Source: an uncultured Eubacterium sp. (GTDB lineage: Bacteria > Bacillota > Clostridia > Lachnospirales > Lachnospiraceae). From it: a DNA stretch of 64,000 nt. Both the position numbers and the translations under genes were made by a program. Under the pieces are notes generated by a model. That model did no database searches and was not told where the DNA came from. It saw nothing but the letters and a program-made list of their open reading frames with translations. The stretch lies in contig URKY01000004.1 in the NCBI GenBank assembly GCA_900548465.1, forward strand, positions 1 through 64,000, given 5' to 3'. Positions 18,076 to 26,521 of the stretch are shown piece after piece; within the stretch, counting starts at the first letter, position 1; each line of letters opens with the position of its first letter.

Positions 18076-18621
18076 ATGAAGGAATTTAATAGAATAAACA
18101 GAGAAGTTGTATACAAAGGGGCAATTCTTGATTTTTGCAAAGATGAAATAATTACGCCCAAAGGAAAAAACGTAAAATGGGATTATTTGAAGCATAAAGG
18201 TGCGGCAGCGGTTATACCTGTAATGGAAGATGGAAGAATTATTATGGTACGTCAGTGGAGAAATGCAATAGACAGATTTGCATTGGAAATCCCGGCAGGA
18301 GGTAAAGAAAGTATTGATGAACCTACCATCGATTGTGCTGCAAGAGAGTTGGAAGAAGAAACAGGATATGTAGCTGATAAAATTGAATTTTTAAATACAA
18401 TAGTGCCGGCCATAGCCTATTCAGGTGAAAAAATTGACATTTATGTGGCTTTTGATCTGAAAAAGACAAAACAGCACCTTGATCCTGATGAAGAGATCAA
18501 TTTGGAAGTTTATTCCGTTTCGGAACTGATAGAAATGATACTAAATAATGAAATTAATGATGCAAAAACAATAGCTGCTATTTTGACTTACTATCATAAA
18601 TACATAAACAATAATAATTAA
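18076..18621 (+). CDS. nudF: ADP-ribose pyrophosphatase (Nudix hydrolase)
   Basis: Hydrolyses ADP-ribose or related nucleoside diphosphate derivatives. The perfect Nudix box G-x5-E-x7-REUxEExGU reads GKESIDE...RELEEETGY. The ATG at 18076 is used because AAAGAGG precedes it; an in-frame TTG two codons earlier is less likely. This gives 181 residues, near the family length. It sits between proC and a small membrane protein ahead of xerD, matching the Bacillus nudF-spoIIM-xerD neighbourhood. The substrate is inferred from similarity and context. Confidence 0.88.
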   Translation: MKEFNRINREVVYKGAILDFCKDEIITPKGKNVKWDYLKHKGAAAVIPVMEDGRIIMVRQWRNAIDRFALEIPAGGKESIDEPTIDCAARELEEETGYVADKIEFLNTIVPAIAYSGEKIDIYVAFDLKKTKQHLDPDEEINLEVYSVSELIEMILNNEINDAKTIAAILTYYHKYINNNN

Positions 18622-18675
18622 AGGTATAAGTATCGAATAGGGATAATATACTATAAAAAAACTATTTGGTATTTT

Positions 18676-19131
18676 ATGAAAAGCAGGTTATTATGGACAA
18701 ACTACAAAATCTATGCCGTAATATTTGGAATGCTGGTGGGAACGCTGGTTTATAATATTGTTGGCGTAGATTTTTCTTTTGCATTAATTGATAATATTCA
18801 TTCTGAAAACTTTGGGGAGTCCTACATATTTTTTCTATTACAAAATATAAAGTATTTCATAATAGTAATGCTATTGTCTTTGTTAAGACAAAATAAAAAA
18901 GTACTGTTTGTGATTCTGGGTATACAGGCATATATTGCTTCCGGTGCAATAACCCTGTGCATTGTTTTAAAGAAAACTTTTTTGATTACCGGAGCAGTGG
19001 GAGGAATTGTAAAAGGTATAGTGGCAGATATATATTTGGATGGTCAGGCGGGGATAAAAAGAATACTGTTTTTGCTAATGAGTATATTTATTGGAACCCT
19101 TATAGAAAATTTTTTTGCTTTTTATTTATAA
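18676..19131 (+). CDS. Small integral membrane protein of unknown function (spoIIM position)
   Basis: I do not recognise the family with confidence. The 151-residue protein has about four hydrophobic segments (around 12-30, 58-80, 85-105, 122-148) and few charges. It lies between nudF and xerD, the place held by spoIIM (sporulation membrane protein) in Bacillus, and the start (TNYKIYAVIFGMLVGTLVYN) is reminiscent of SpoIIM starts, but the protein is shorter and the match is by position only. The ATG at 18676 has a weak ribosome binding site (TTTGGT). The DNA is AT-rich like its neighbours. A diverged SpoIIM or an unrelated protein are both possible. Confidence 0.6.
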   Translation: MKSRLLWTNYKIYAVIFGMLVGTLVYNIVGVDFSFALIDNIHSENFGESYIFFLLQNIKYFIIVMLLSLLRQNKKVLFVILGIQAYIASGAITLCIVLKKTFLITGAVGGIVKGIVADIYLDGQAGIKRILFLLMSIFIGTLIENFFAFYL

Positions 19132-19307
19132 AAGTAAAATTACAAGATGTTGTGTCCGAAAAATATAAAAACAGACTATATTGTAGAATTTTTATGTAAC
19201 CCTATTTTTAAAGGGATTTTTTGTGGAAAAATGTGTTTGCTTTTATTAAAAAAGCCCTATATAATAGGATTTATCACTCTAGAGAAAAAGAGTATAGCGA
19301 GGAAAAA

Positions 19308-20198
19308 ATGCAAAAATTGATTGAAGAATTCATTGAACAATTACATATTGAAAAGAATACTTCAAGCAACACAGAAATCTCATACAAAAGAGATCTAAAC
19401 AAACTTTACGATTATTTAAAAGAAAGAGATTCAAAAGTAGACATAACAACTGTTTCTAAGGAGAGTCTTGAGAGTTATGTTTCCTATCTCAACACAATAG
19501 GAAGAGCTCCAACAACGATATCGAGGAGTATAGCATCAATGAAGGCTTTCTTTGGTTATCTGTGCGAAAAAGGAATGATAGACAGTAATTTCGCACTGGA
19601 ATTAAAAGCACCTAAAATTGTAAAGAAGACACCGGAGACTCTGACAGTAAAAGAGGTAGATGCGTTATTGAAGCAACCTTCTAAAAACACACCTAAAGAA
19701 CTCAGGGATAAGTCTATGTTGGAGTTACTTTACGCAACGGGAATGAGAGTTACGGAGCTTATAACTTTAAGACTGGAAGACGTTAACATAAAACTGGAAT
19801 ACGTTGTGTGTCATGACAGAAAGAAGGATAGAATTATACCGTTTGGTTCAGAAGCAAAAAAAGCTTTAATTTCTTATTTGGAATTTGGCAGGGATAAGTT
19901 ACTGACTTCGAATAAGACAAGCAATGTTTTGTATCCGAACTGTTCGGGGGGATCTATGAGCAGACAGGGCTTCTGGAAACTGATAAAGTCCTATGGCAAA
20001 AAAGCAGGGATAAAATCCGAGATAACTCCACATACCTTAAGACATTCGTTTGCAACTCATTTAGTTGAAAATGGGGCGGATTTAAAGGCTGTACAGGAAA
20101 TGCTTGGACATTCCGATATTTCTACTACACAGATGTATATGACATCAGGAAACCGCCGTGTAAGGGAAGTGTATGCAAAAGCCCATCCAAAGGCATAA
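19308..20198 (+). CDS. xerD: Tyrosine recombinase XerD
   Basis: Site-specific recombinase that resolves chromosome dimers at dif with XerC or alone. ATG at 19308 follows GCGAGG; an upstream in-frame TTG (19221) would add 29 residues that the family lacks. The 296-residue protein has the N-terminal SAM-like core-binding domain and the catalytic residues R147 (GMRVTEL), probable K173, H242-x2-R245 (HTLRH), H268 (LGHSDI) and Y277 (TQMYM). The nudF...xerD order is that of the Bacillus chromosome, so this is a housekeeping XerD and not a phage integrase. I saw no dif-like site. Confidence 0.93.
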   Translation: MQKLIEEFIEQLHIEKNTSSNTEISYKRDLNKLYDYLKERDSKVDITTVSKESLESYVSYLNTIGRAPTTISRSIASMKAFFGYLCEKGMIDSNFALELKAPKIVKKTPETLTVKEVDALLKQPSKNTPKELRDKSMLELLYATGMRVTELITLRLEDVNIKLEYVVCHDRKKDRIIPFGSEAKKALISYLEFGRDKLLTSNKTSNVLYPNCSGGSMSRQGFWKLIKSYGKKAGIKSEITPHTLRHSFATHLVENGADLKAVQEMLGHSDISTTQMYMTSGNRRVREVYAKAHPKA

Positions 20199-20213
20199 AT
20201 AAAAATACAATAT

Positions 20214-20249
20214 AAAAAAAGAAAACCGCGATTATGGTTTTCTTTTTTT
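20214..20249. terminator. Bidirectional terminator between xerD and aroF
   Basis: AAAAAAAGAAAACC (20214-20227) pairs with GGTTTTCTTTTTTT (20236-20249). It has a T-run on both strands and serves the converging xerD and DAHP synthase genes. Confidence 0.85.
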
Positions 20250-20257
20250 GACTTGAT

Positions 20258-21286
20258 TTATACCTGTTCAGCGATTGTATAAAGAAGAGCTTCAGTGTCT
20301 TCCCATCCAAGACATGGATCTGTAATGGATTTTCCGTAACAGTGACCGTCTACAGGCTGGTTTCCACCGACAATATAACTCTCAATCATAAGACCTTTAA
20401 CAAAACCTCTTAAATCATCTGAATGTTTACGGTTATGCATAATTTCTTTTGCAATTCTGATCTGTTCCATATATTGTTTATTTGAATTCGAGTGGTTACA
20501 GTCAATAATCAAAGCAGGATTAGCAAATCCCTTTTTCATATACATGTCATATAAATTAACCATATCTTCGTAATGATAATTTGGAATGCATGAACCATAC
20601 TGGTTAACAGCACCACGAAGAATTGCATGAGCTAAATCATTTCCATCAGTCTGAACATCCCAGCCTCTATAGAGAAATGAATGTGAAGACTGTGCAGCTT
20701 CAATGGAATTAAGCATAATTGAAAGATCACCACTTGTAGGGTTCTTCATTCCAACAGGAATATCCATACCACTTGCAGTAAGTCTGTGCTGTTGATCCTC
20801 AACAGAACGGGCACCTATTGCAATGTAAGAAAGGCAGTCTGAAAAATATCTTGCATTTTCAGGGTAGAGCATTTCGTCTGCGAGAGGAAATCCGGTATCT
20901 TCCATAATTTTAAGGAAAGTCTGTCGAATAGTAATAAGTCCCTGCAGTAAATCAGTTTTCTTTTCAGGGTCAGGCTGATGAAGCATGCCTTTGTAACCTT
21001 TACCTGTTGTACGTGGCTTGTTGGTGTAAACTCTAGGGATAATAAGTAATTTATCTTTAATTTTTTCCTGGACTTTTGCAAGTCTGCCCACATAGTCCTC
21101 AACAGCTTCCGGATTGTCAGCTGAACATGGACCGATGATAACAGCAAATTTATCACTTTCTCCTGTAAATAATTTCCTAATTTCTGCATCGTTTTCTTTT
21201 TTCTTGTTTTCAACTTTCTCAGGAACAGGATACATAGTTTTTATTTCCATAGGTGTTGGTAGTTTTCTAAAAAATGTGCTTCCCAT
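20258..21286 (-). CDS. aroF: 3-deoxy-7-phosphoheptulonate synthase (type I alpha)
   Basis: First step of the shikimate pathway: phosphoenolpyruvate plus erythrose 4-phosphate gives DAHP. The 342-residue protein shows the class motifs IIGPCSAD, PRVYTNKPRTTGKGYKG (PEP and metal site) and GARSVEDQQHR, typical of the AroF/G/H alpha type. There is no fused chorismate mutase or ACT domain. AAAGGAGGC precedes the ATG on the minus strand. Feedback specificity cannot be told from sequence, so the symbol is generic. It is a lone gene between two plus-strand genes, with its own promoter and terminator. Confidence 0.95.
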   Translation of the reverse strand: MGSTFFRKLPTPMEIKTMYPVPEKVENKKKENDAEIRKLFTGESDKFAVIIGPCSADNPEAVEDYVGRLAKVQEKIKDKLLIIPRVYTNKPRTTGKGYKGMLHQPDPEKKTDLLQGLITIRQTFLKIMEDTGFPLADEMLYPENARYFSDCLSYIAIGARSVEDQQHRLTASGMDIPVGMKNPTSGDLSIMLNSIEAAQSSHSFLYRGWDVQTDGNDLAHAILRGAVNQYGSCIPNYHYEDMVNLYDMYMKKGFANPALIIDCNHSNSNKQYMEQIRIAKEIMHNRKHSDDLRGFVKGLMIESYIVGGNQPVDGHCYGKSITDPCLGWEDTEALLYTIAEQV

Positions 21287-21323
21287 AATAAGCCTCCTTT
21301 GTGTAATGTAAGTTCCAGAGAAC

Positions 21324-21351
21324 AGTATAACACATTTGTTACATAATTCAA
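21324..21351 (-). promoter_or_regulatory. Probable sigma-A promoter of aroF
   Basis: On the minus strand TTGAAT (21346-21351), 16-base spacer and TATACT (21324-21329), 38 bases before the aroF start codon. Confidence 0.6.
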
Positions 21352-21510
21352 CAGTTTAAAGTGCGAAAATGTATGTTTATTCGGTGAACAAAGCATAATA
21401 AAAGTGTGAAATTTAAATATAGTATTTTCAAAAAATGGAAATTGAGTTATTATTGTGTAGTATTTGTCTAATTATAATTTATTAGTGTGGAATGAATATC
21501 AGGAGGAAAA

Positions 21511-23598
21511 ATGATAAAGAAGCTAAAGATTATTAGAGATGGTATTAAATCGAAATATAAAGTGGCAAGGGCATTTTTTAAGGAGACATATAACAAACAT
21601 ATTATATATTTATATGTAACTACAGCTCTTGTGGTTAATTTGATAATAGAAATGCTTGCAAGAAGATCTTTCATCAAAGGAATTTATTTTCTGATAAGTT
21701 CACCTTATGTCTTTATTTGTAATGCAGTAATTATACTTATAACATTGTCAGTGACGCTTCTTATGCGCCGAAGGTTTTTTGGACTTACCTTAATTTCTAC
21801 AATATGGCTTATTTGCGGAATAACAAATGCCATATTGTTATCAAACAGGGTAACTCCATTTACGGCAACGGATTTTATGCTTATAGACAGTGCCTTTGGT
21901 GTTATTAATAAGTATTTCTCACCGATACAGATTGTATTGGTGGTAATTGCATTATTGGCGGTTGTTGCAGGACTTGTGGTACTTTTTATTAAAGCACCAA
22001 AGGTCAATCATAAAATTAAATATCCAAGGAATATAATAGCAATAATACTTATTTTCGGTATTGGATTGGGCTCTATCAACTTAGGAGTAGGTTCAAAATT
22101 AATCTCTTTGAAATTTGGGGAACTAAGGGTATCTTATTTTGATTATGGATTTGTATATTGTTTCTCAAACAGTCTTATAAATACGGGAATTCAAAAACCA
22201 AATTCTTATTCAGGCGAGAATATTAAAAAGATTGTAAAAAAAGATAATGAAAAAGACAAATTGAATAAAGCTAAAAAGAAACCTAACATTATATTTTTGC
22301 AGTTAGAATCTTTCTTTGACATGAATAATTTAAAAGGTGTGAAACTTTCAAAGAATCCTGTGCCTAATTTTGAAAGATTAATGAAAGAATATCCAAGCGG
22401 GTATTTGAATGTCCCGATTGTTGGGGCTGGAACGGTCAACACGGAATTTGAAGTTATGACAGGAATAAATCTGGATTTCTTTGGCCCGGGAGAGTATCCT
22501 TTTAAAACAAAGCTTGTTGATACAACATGTGAAAGTATAGCATATAATTTAAAGGAATATGGGTATACATGTCATGCAATTCACGATAATACAGCCACAT
22601 TCTATGGCAGAAATAAAGTTTTTGCAAATTTGGGATATGATACGTTTACAACTATTGAAAATATGAATATAGATGAATTTACACCAATGGGATGGGCAAA
22701 AGATCATTTCCTTACAAAATATATAATGCAGGCTTTAAAATCAACGAAGAAGCAGGATTACATTTATACAATTTCTGTCCAGGGACATGGAAGTTATCCT
22801 ACAAGCGGCGACTATGATTACCCTATAAAGGTAAAGGGCGTTGATGACGAAGGGGTAAAAAATCAATACCAGTATTATGCATGGCAGACAAATGAAATGG
22901 ATAAATTCATTGGAAAACTTACAAAGAGATTAAAGAAGTTTGATGAAGATGTAATACTTGTTATGTATGGAGACCATCTTCCAAGTTTTGGACTCAGCGG
23001 GGAAGATCTTGTAAATGGTGATGTATATCAGACCCAGTATGTAATCTGGTCTAATTTTAAAAATGATTATTATACAAATGAAGACATTGAGGCATACCGG
23101 TTGGAATCAAAAATACTTGGTGGTCTGAATATGAATTCCGGAAAAATAAATAATTATACGCAGACTCACAAGGGTGAAGACCAGAAAACTTATGATGAGG
23201 GATTAAAGAGTCTTTCATATGACTTGCTATATGGTGATAATTATGCCACAGGTGGTCAGAATCCTTATAAAGCAACAGATTTGCAATTGGGATTAAACAA
23301 AGTTACTGTAAGTTCTGTAACGCCATTATATGATGAAGCGGGAACGGTCTATGTGTACGGAAAGCATTTTACAAGTTATAGCAAGGTTTACATTAATGAC
23401 GAGAAGCAAAAGACTGTGTATGTTGATCCTAATACGCTTATGATTGTATATCCTGATTTAAAAAATGGTGACGAGTTGTCTGTTTACCAGCAGAATTCAG
23501 ATGAACATGTATTGTCAAAAACCGATCCGTATACATTTAACGGAGATGAACTTCAGGCTAATATGACAACAAAAGCAAAGAAAAACAAGAAAAAATAG
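21511..23598 (+). CDS. LtaS-like phosphoglycerol transferase/sulfatase with C-terminal TIG-like domain
   Basis: Probable lipoteichoic-acid-type synthase or related phosphoglycerol transferase at the outer face of the membrane. The 695-residue protein has about five N-terminal membrane segments (within 35-200) and an extracellular alkaline-phosphatase-fold domain (about 255-560). Active-site equivalents of LtaS are visible: E266 (QLESFFD), nucleophile T308 (GAGTVNTEFE), D488-H489 (YGDHLPSFG). After the enzyme domain, residues about 594-680 look like an IPT/TIG beta-sandwich (VTVSSVTPLYDEAGTVYVYG), which LtaS itself lacks. A Lys-rich tail ends the protein. AGGAGG precedes the ATG. Exact substrate is not provable from sequence. 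Confidence 0.85.
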   Translation: MIKKLKIIRDGIKSKYKVARAFFKETYNKHIIYLYVTTALVVNLIIEMLARRSFIKGIYFLISSPYVFICNAVIILITLSVTLLMRRRFFGLTLISTIWLICGITNAILLSNRVTPFTATDFMLIDSAFGVINKYFSPIQIVLVVIALLAVVAGLVVLFIKAPKVNHKIKYPRNIIAIILIFGIGLGSINLGVGSKLISLKFGELRVSYFDYGFVYCFSNSLINTGIQKPNSYSGENIKKIVKKDNEKDKLNKAKKKPNIIFLQLESFFDMNNLKGVKLSKNPVPNFERLMKEYPSGYLNVPIVGAGTVNTEFEVMTGINLDFFGPGEYPFKTKLVDTTCESIAYNLKEYGYTCHAIHDNTATFYGRNKVFANLGYDTFTTIENMNIDEFTPMGWAKDHFLTKYIMQALKSTKKQDYIYTISVQGHGSYPTSGDYDYPIKVKGVDDEGVKNQYQYYAWQTNEMDKFIGKLTKRLKKFDEDVILVMYGDHLPSFGLSGEDLVNGDVYQTQYVIWSNFKNDYYTNEDIEAYRLESKILGGLNMNSGKINNYTQTHKGEDQKTYDEGLKSLSYDLLYGDNYATGGQNPYKATDLQLGLNKVTVSSVTPLYDEAGTVYVYGKHFTSYSKVYINDEKQKTVYVDPNTLMIVYPDLKNGDELSVYQQNSDEHVLSKTDPYTFNGDELQANMTTKAKKNKKK

Positions 23599-23613
23599 CA
23601 TATAAATATTTTT

Positions 23614-23652
23614 ACTCCATTACAATATATAAAGGTGTAATGGAGTTTTTTT
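23614..23652 (+). terminator. Terminator hairpin that also contains the dacF ribosome binding site
   Basis: ACTCCATTACA (23614-23624) pairs perfectly with TGTAATGGAGT (23636-23646), followed by seven T. The only SD-like sequence before the dacF ATG (23653), TGGAG at 23641-23645, is in the 3' arm. The hairpin could thus end the upstream message and also hide the SD of read-through dacF mRNA. Confidence 0.75.
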
Positions 23653-24819
23653 ATGAAAAAAATTATAGCGTTGATTTTGGCAGTTACAATGTTAATGAAT
23701 GTAAATGTATATGGGGTACAAAAAGAGGAAGAGGAAAACAATGTTAGTGCGGCAAAATCTTCAGTATTGATGGAAGCGTCTTCAGGCACTATCATTAAAG
23801 CGGAAAATGAAAATGAAAAATTAAGTCCTGCAAGCATAACTAAGATTATGACTCTGATACTTATTTTTGATTCTATACATAGTGGAAAAATAAAACTAAC
23901 AGACATGGTGACTACCAGCGCACATGCAAAAAGTATGGGAGGTTCTCAGGTTTTTCTTGAAGAAGGGGAACAACAGCCGGTGGAAACTATGATTAAATGT
24001 ATAATTATTGCATCGGGAAATGATGCATCAGTGGCAATGGCAGAGCATATTTCAGGTTCGGAAGAAGAATTTGTTAAGAAAATGAATGAAAGGGCAAAAG
24101 GTCTTGGAATGAATAATACCAATTTTGAAGACTGCTGCGGACTTACAGACTCAGACAATCATTATACAAGTGCAAAGGATGTTGCCATTATGTCAAGAGA
24201 ATTAATTACAAAATACCCGGAGATATTTAAATATTCTACTATATGGATGGAGCCTTTTACCCACAAAACAGCAAAAGGAGAAAGCGAGTTTATGTTGTCT
24301 AATACTAATAAACTTCTTAAAACTAACCAATATGTAAAGGGGCTTAAAACCGGAAGCACATCAAAGGCAAAATACTGTGTATCGACAGTGGCGGAGAAAG
24401 ATGGTGTGGAACTGATTGCAGTTATAATGGCTGCACCCGATTATAAAGCAAGATTTTCATTGGCTGAGCAACTTATAAAATATGGTTTTTCAAACTGCAA
24501 AGTTTTTAAAGATAAAACAAATTACAGAAGGAGAATAGATATTAACGGTGGCAAAAAAGAAAAAGTTTTAATTGACAGTGCAGGTTTTTCCTATGTAGAT
24601 ACAAAAGGACAGGATTTGAAAAAAATAAAGAAAAACATAGTGATGAGAAAGGATTTGACGGCTCCTCTGAAAAAAGGAGAGGTTGTTGGAAAAATATCTT
24701 ATCTGGCAGGTAAAAAAGTAATAGGAGAAACAGAATTAGTAGCAAAAGAAAGTGTGGAAAAGTCTGACTATATGTACACATTTAAGAAAATGGTTAGTTA
24801 TTTATTAGGGCTTGCGTAA
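23653..24819 (+). CDS. dacF: D-alanyl-D-alanine carboxypeptidase (DacF type, serine-type)
   Basis: Trims the terminal D-Ala of peptidoglycan pentapeptides outside the membrane. The 388-residue protein has a signal peptide (about 1-22), the peptidase S11 domain with SxxK S61-x2-K64, SGN 121-123 and KTG 232-234, and a C-terminal beta domain (PBP5_C-like) ending in a hydrophobic/amphipathic tail (TFKKMVSYLLGLA) that may anchor it. The ATG lies directly behind the T-run of a terminator-like hairpin that carries the SD. A second related enzyme lies at 26522-27661, with scpAB in between; Bacillus dacF has a sporulation role, but which copy does so here is unknown. Confidence 0.92.
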   Translation: MKKIIALILAVTMLMNVNVYGVQKEEEENNVSAAKSSVLMEASSGTIIKAENENEKLSPASITKIMTLILIFDSIHSGKIKLTDMVTTSAHAKSMGGSQVFLEEGEQQPVETMIKCIIIASGNDASVAMAEHISGSEEEFVKKMNERAKGLGMNNTNFEDCCGLTDSDNHYTSAKDVAIMSRELITKYPEIFKYSTIWMEPFTHKTAKGESEFMLSNTNKLLKTNQYVKGLKTGSTSKAKYCVSTVAEKDGVELIAVIMAAPDYKARFSLAEQLIKYGFSNCKVFKDKTNYRRRIDINGGKKEKVLIDSAGFSYVDTKGQDLKKIKKNIVMRKDLTAPLKKGEVVGKISYLAGKKVIGETELVAKESVEKSDYMYTFKKMVSYLLGLA

Positions 24820-24888
24820 GATATCTATTGAAAAAAGAAAATATTTTTTGTAAAATTAAGTGTCGATACAATAGATTGGAGAATACAA

Positions 24889-25632
24889 ATGGAATTGGAA
24901 GTAAAGTTACAGGCATTTGAGGGACCTCTTGACCTGTTACTGCATTTGATTGAAAAGAATAAAGTAGATATATATGACATACCAATTGTTGAAATAACGG
25001 AACAGTATTTAGATTATGTCAGCAAAATGCCAAAGGATGATTTAGACCTTGCCAGTGAATTCTTGGTGATGGCTGCTACATTAATTGATATAAAGAGTAG
25101 AATGCTTTTACCAAAAGAAATAGATGAAAATGGTGAAGAAATTGATCCGAGAGCAGAACTGGTAGAAAAGCTTATTGAATATAAAATGTATAAATATGCT
25201 GCTGTGGAACTTAGGGATATGCAGGTATATGCCGGAAAGTCCATGTACAAACAGCCTACAGTTCCTGAGGAGGTAAGTAAATACGAACCACCGGTTAATT
25301 TAGATTCGCTCCTTGCAGATGTAGATTTAAATAAACTAAACGACATTTTCCAAATGGTATTAAAACGTCAGGTAGATAAAATTGATCCTGTAAGAAGTAA
25401 ATTTGGAAAAATAGAAATGGAGGAAGTAAGTCTTCCTGACAAGATTAGCTATGTGTCAACAACGGTAAAGAAACGTAAAAAATGTAAATTTAAGCAATTG
25501 TTGGAGGAAGCACATAGCAAAGTTGAAGTTATTGTGTCATTTCTGGCAATATTGGAATTGATAAAAGTAGGAGAAATTGAGGTACGCCAGGATGCAACTT
25601 TTGGCGAAATATACATAGACTCAATAGAATAG
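24889..25632 (+). CDS. scpA: Segregation and condensation protein A
   Basis: Kleisin subunit of the SMC-ScpAB condensin that compacts and segregates the chromosome; its SMC partner is at 53921. The 247-residue protein has the ScpA start (VKLQAFEGPLDLLLHLIEKNKVDIYDIPI), followed by YLVMAATLIDIKSRMLLP-type helices and a C-terminal winged-helix (SFLAILELIKVGEIEV). TTGGAG precedes the ATG. scpB follows after 8 bases. A promoter is not clear; TTGTAA at 24849 region is weak. Confidence 0.95.
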   Translation: MELEVKLQAFEGPLDLLLHLIEKNKVDIYDIPIVEITEQYLDYVSKMPKDDLDLASEFLVMAATLIDIKSRMLLPKEIDENGEEIDPRAELVEKLIEYKMYKYAAVELRDMQVYAGKSMYKQPTVPEEVSKYEPPVNLDSLLADVDLNKLNDIFQMVLKRQVDKIDPVRSKFGKIEMEEVSLPDKISYVSTTVKKRKKCKFKQLLEEAHSKVEVIVSFLAILELIKVGEIEVRQDATFGEIYIDSIE

Positions 25633-25640
25633 AGGAAATC

Positions 25641-26207
25641 ATGGAAAATAATTATAAAGCACAGATAGAAGCGATTCTTTTTACTATGGGAGAATCAGTT
25701 GAAATATCAAAGATTGCCAATGCTCTTGAAATAAAGCCGGGACAGGTGAAAAAAATAGTGAAAGAGATGCAGAAAGAATTAGAAGATGAGAATCATGGTA
25801 TAAAAATTATCGAATTGGACAATGCATATCAGATGTGTACAAAGCCTGAAATGTATGAGTCTCTTATAAAAATAGCAAAGCAGCCGAAACGTCAGGTTCT
25901 TACAGATGTTCTAATGGAGACTCTTTCAATAATTGCCTACAAACAGCCAATTACTAAATCCGAAATAGAGAGAATAAGAGGTGTAAAATCTGACTTTGCA
26001 GTAAATAAACTGGTAGAATATATGCTTGTTGAAGAAGTTGGACGAATGGATACTCCGGGAAGACCGTTATTGTTTGGAACAACTGAGGAATTTCTCAGAC
26101 GTTTTGGAGTTGAGTCTTCAGATAATCTCCCTATAATCAGTCAGGAGGTTATTGAGGAATTTAAACATGAGGCCGAAGATGAGGTTACACTTAAATCTAA
26201 TGACTAA
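25641..26207 (+). CDS. scpB: Segregation and condensation protein B
   Basis: Winged-helix partner of ScpA in the SMC complex. The 188-residue protein has two winged-helix domains; the second contains the family signature TLSIIAYKQPITKSEIE and RGVKSDFAVNKLVE. AGAGGAAATC precedes the ATG, 8 bases after scpA, so the pair is one operon. A MITE-like element begins 11 bases after its stop codon. Confidence 0.95.
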   Translation: MENNYKAQIEAILFTMGESVEISKIANALEIKPGQVKKIVKEMQKELEDENHGIKIIELDNAYQMCTKPEMYESLIKIAKQPKRQVLTDVLMETLSIIAYKQPITKSEIERIRGVKSDFAVNKLVEYMLVEEVGRMDTPGRPLLFGTTEEFLRRFGVESSDNLPIISQEVIEEFKHEAEDEVTLKSND

Positions 26208-26218
26208 ATCTATATATA

Positions 26219-26471
26219 ATGCCGGATGAGAAATGGAAAAGTTTACGGTCCGGTACAAAAAATAATACCTGTGTTGGAAAAATTTTGTATTTCTATTTTT
26301 GTTGCGCCATTTATTAGCAAATGCTCTCGCAAACTCGCCCTGCGGGCTCAGACAGTGCTTCGCATTTGCAATTAGGCTCACAAAAATAACGAAATACTGC
26401 AAATTATTTTCAACACAGGTATTATTTTTTGTACCAGACCGTAAATTATTTACATTAGTTATATCCGGCAT
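26219..26471. mobile_element. MITE-like 253-bp element with long imperfect terminal inverted repeats
   Basis: The ends are ATGCCGGAT (26219-26227) and ATCCGGCAT (26463-26471), each flanked by TA, consistent with a TA target duplication. Inside, TTTACGGTC and AATAATACCTGTGTTG on the left recur in inverted order on the right (CAACACAGGTATTATT, 26411-26426). The centre has nested GCAAATGC/GCATTTGC and GCCC/GGGC pairs and is more GC-rich than the surroundings. The whole element folds as one long hairpin. It encodes no transposase; short frames crossing it on both strands are artefacts. No transposon family is assigned. Confidence 0.8.
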
Positions 26472-26521
26472 TATTTGGGGTGAGAGTCATATATTGTATA
26501 GATTGGGGAGGGAAGATTGAG

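Noticed and set aside
19193-19225. Hairpin CCCT/AGGG with T-run before xerD as terminator
   Set aside because: Stem of only four to five pairs; too weak to call.
19221-19307. Upstream TTG start for xerD
   Set aside because: Adds 29 residues absent from the family; the ATG at 19308 has a good SD.
26118-26520. Open frames on both strands across the MITE-like element
   Set aside because: They run through inverted repeats, lack ribosome binding sites and resemble no protein; they are artefacts of the palindrome.
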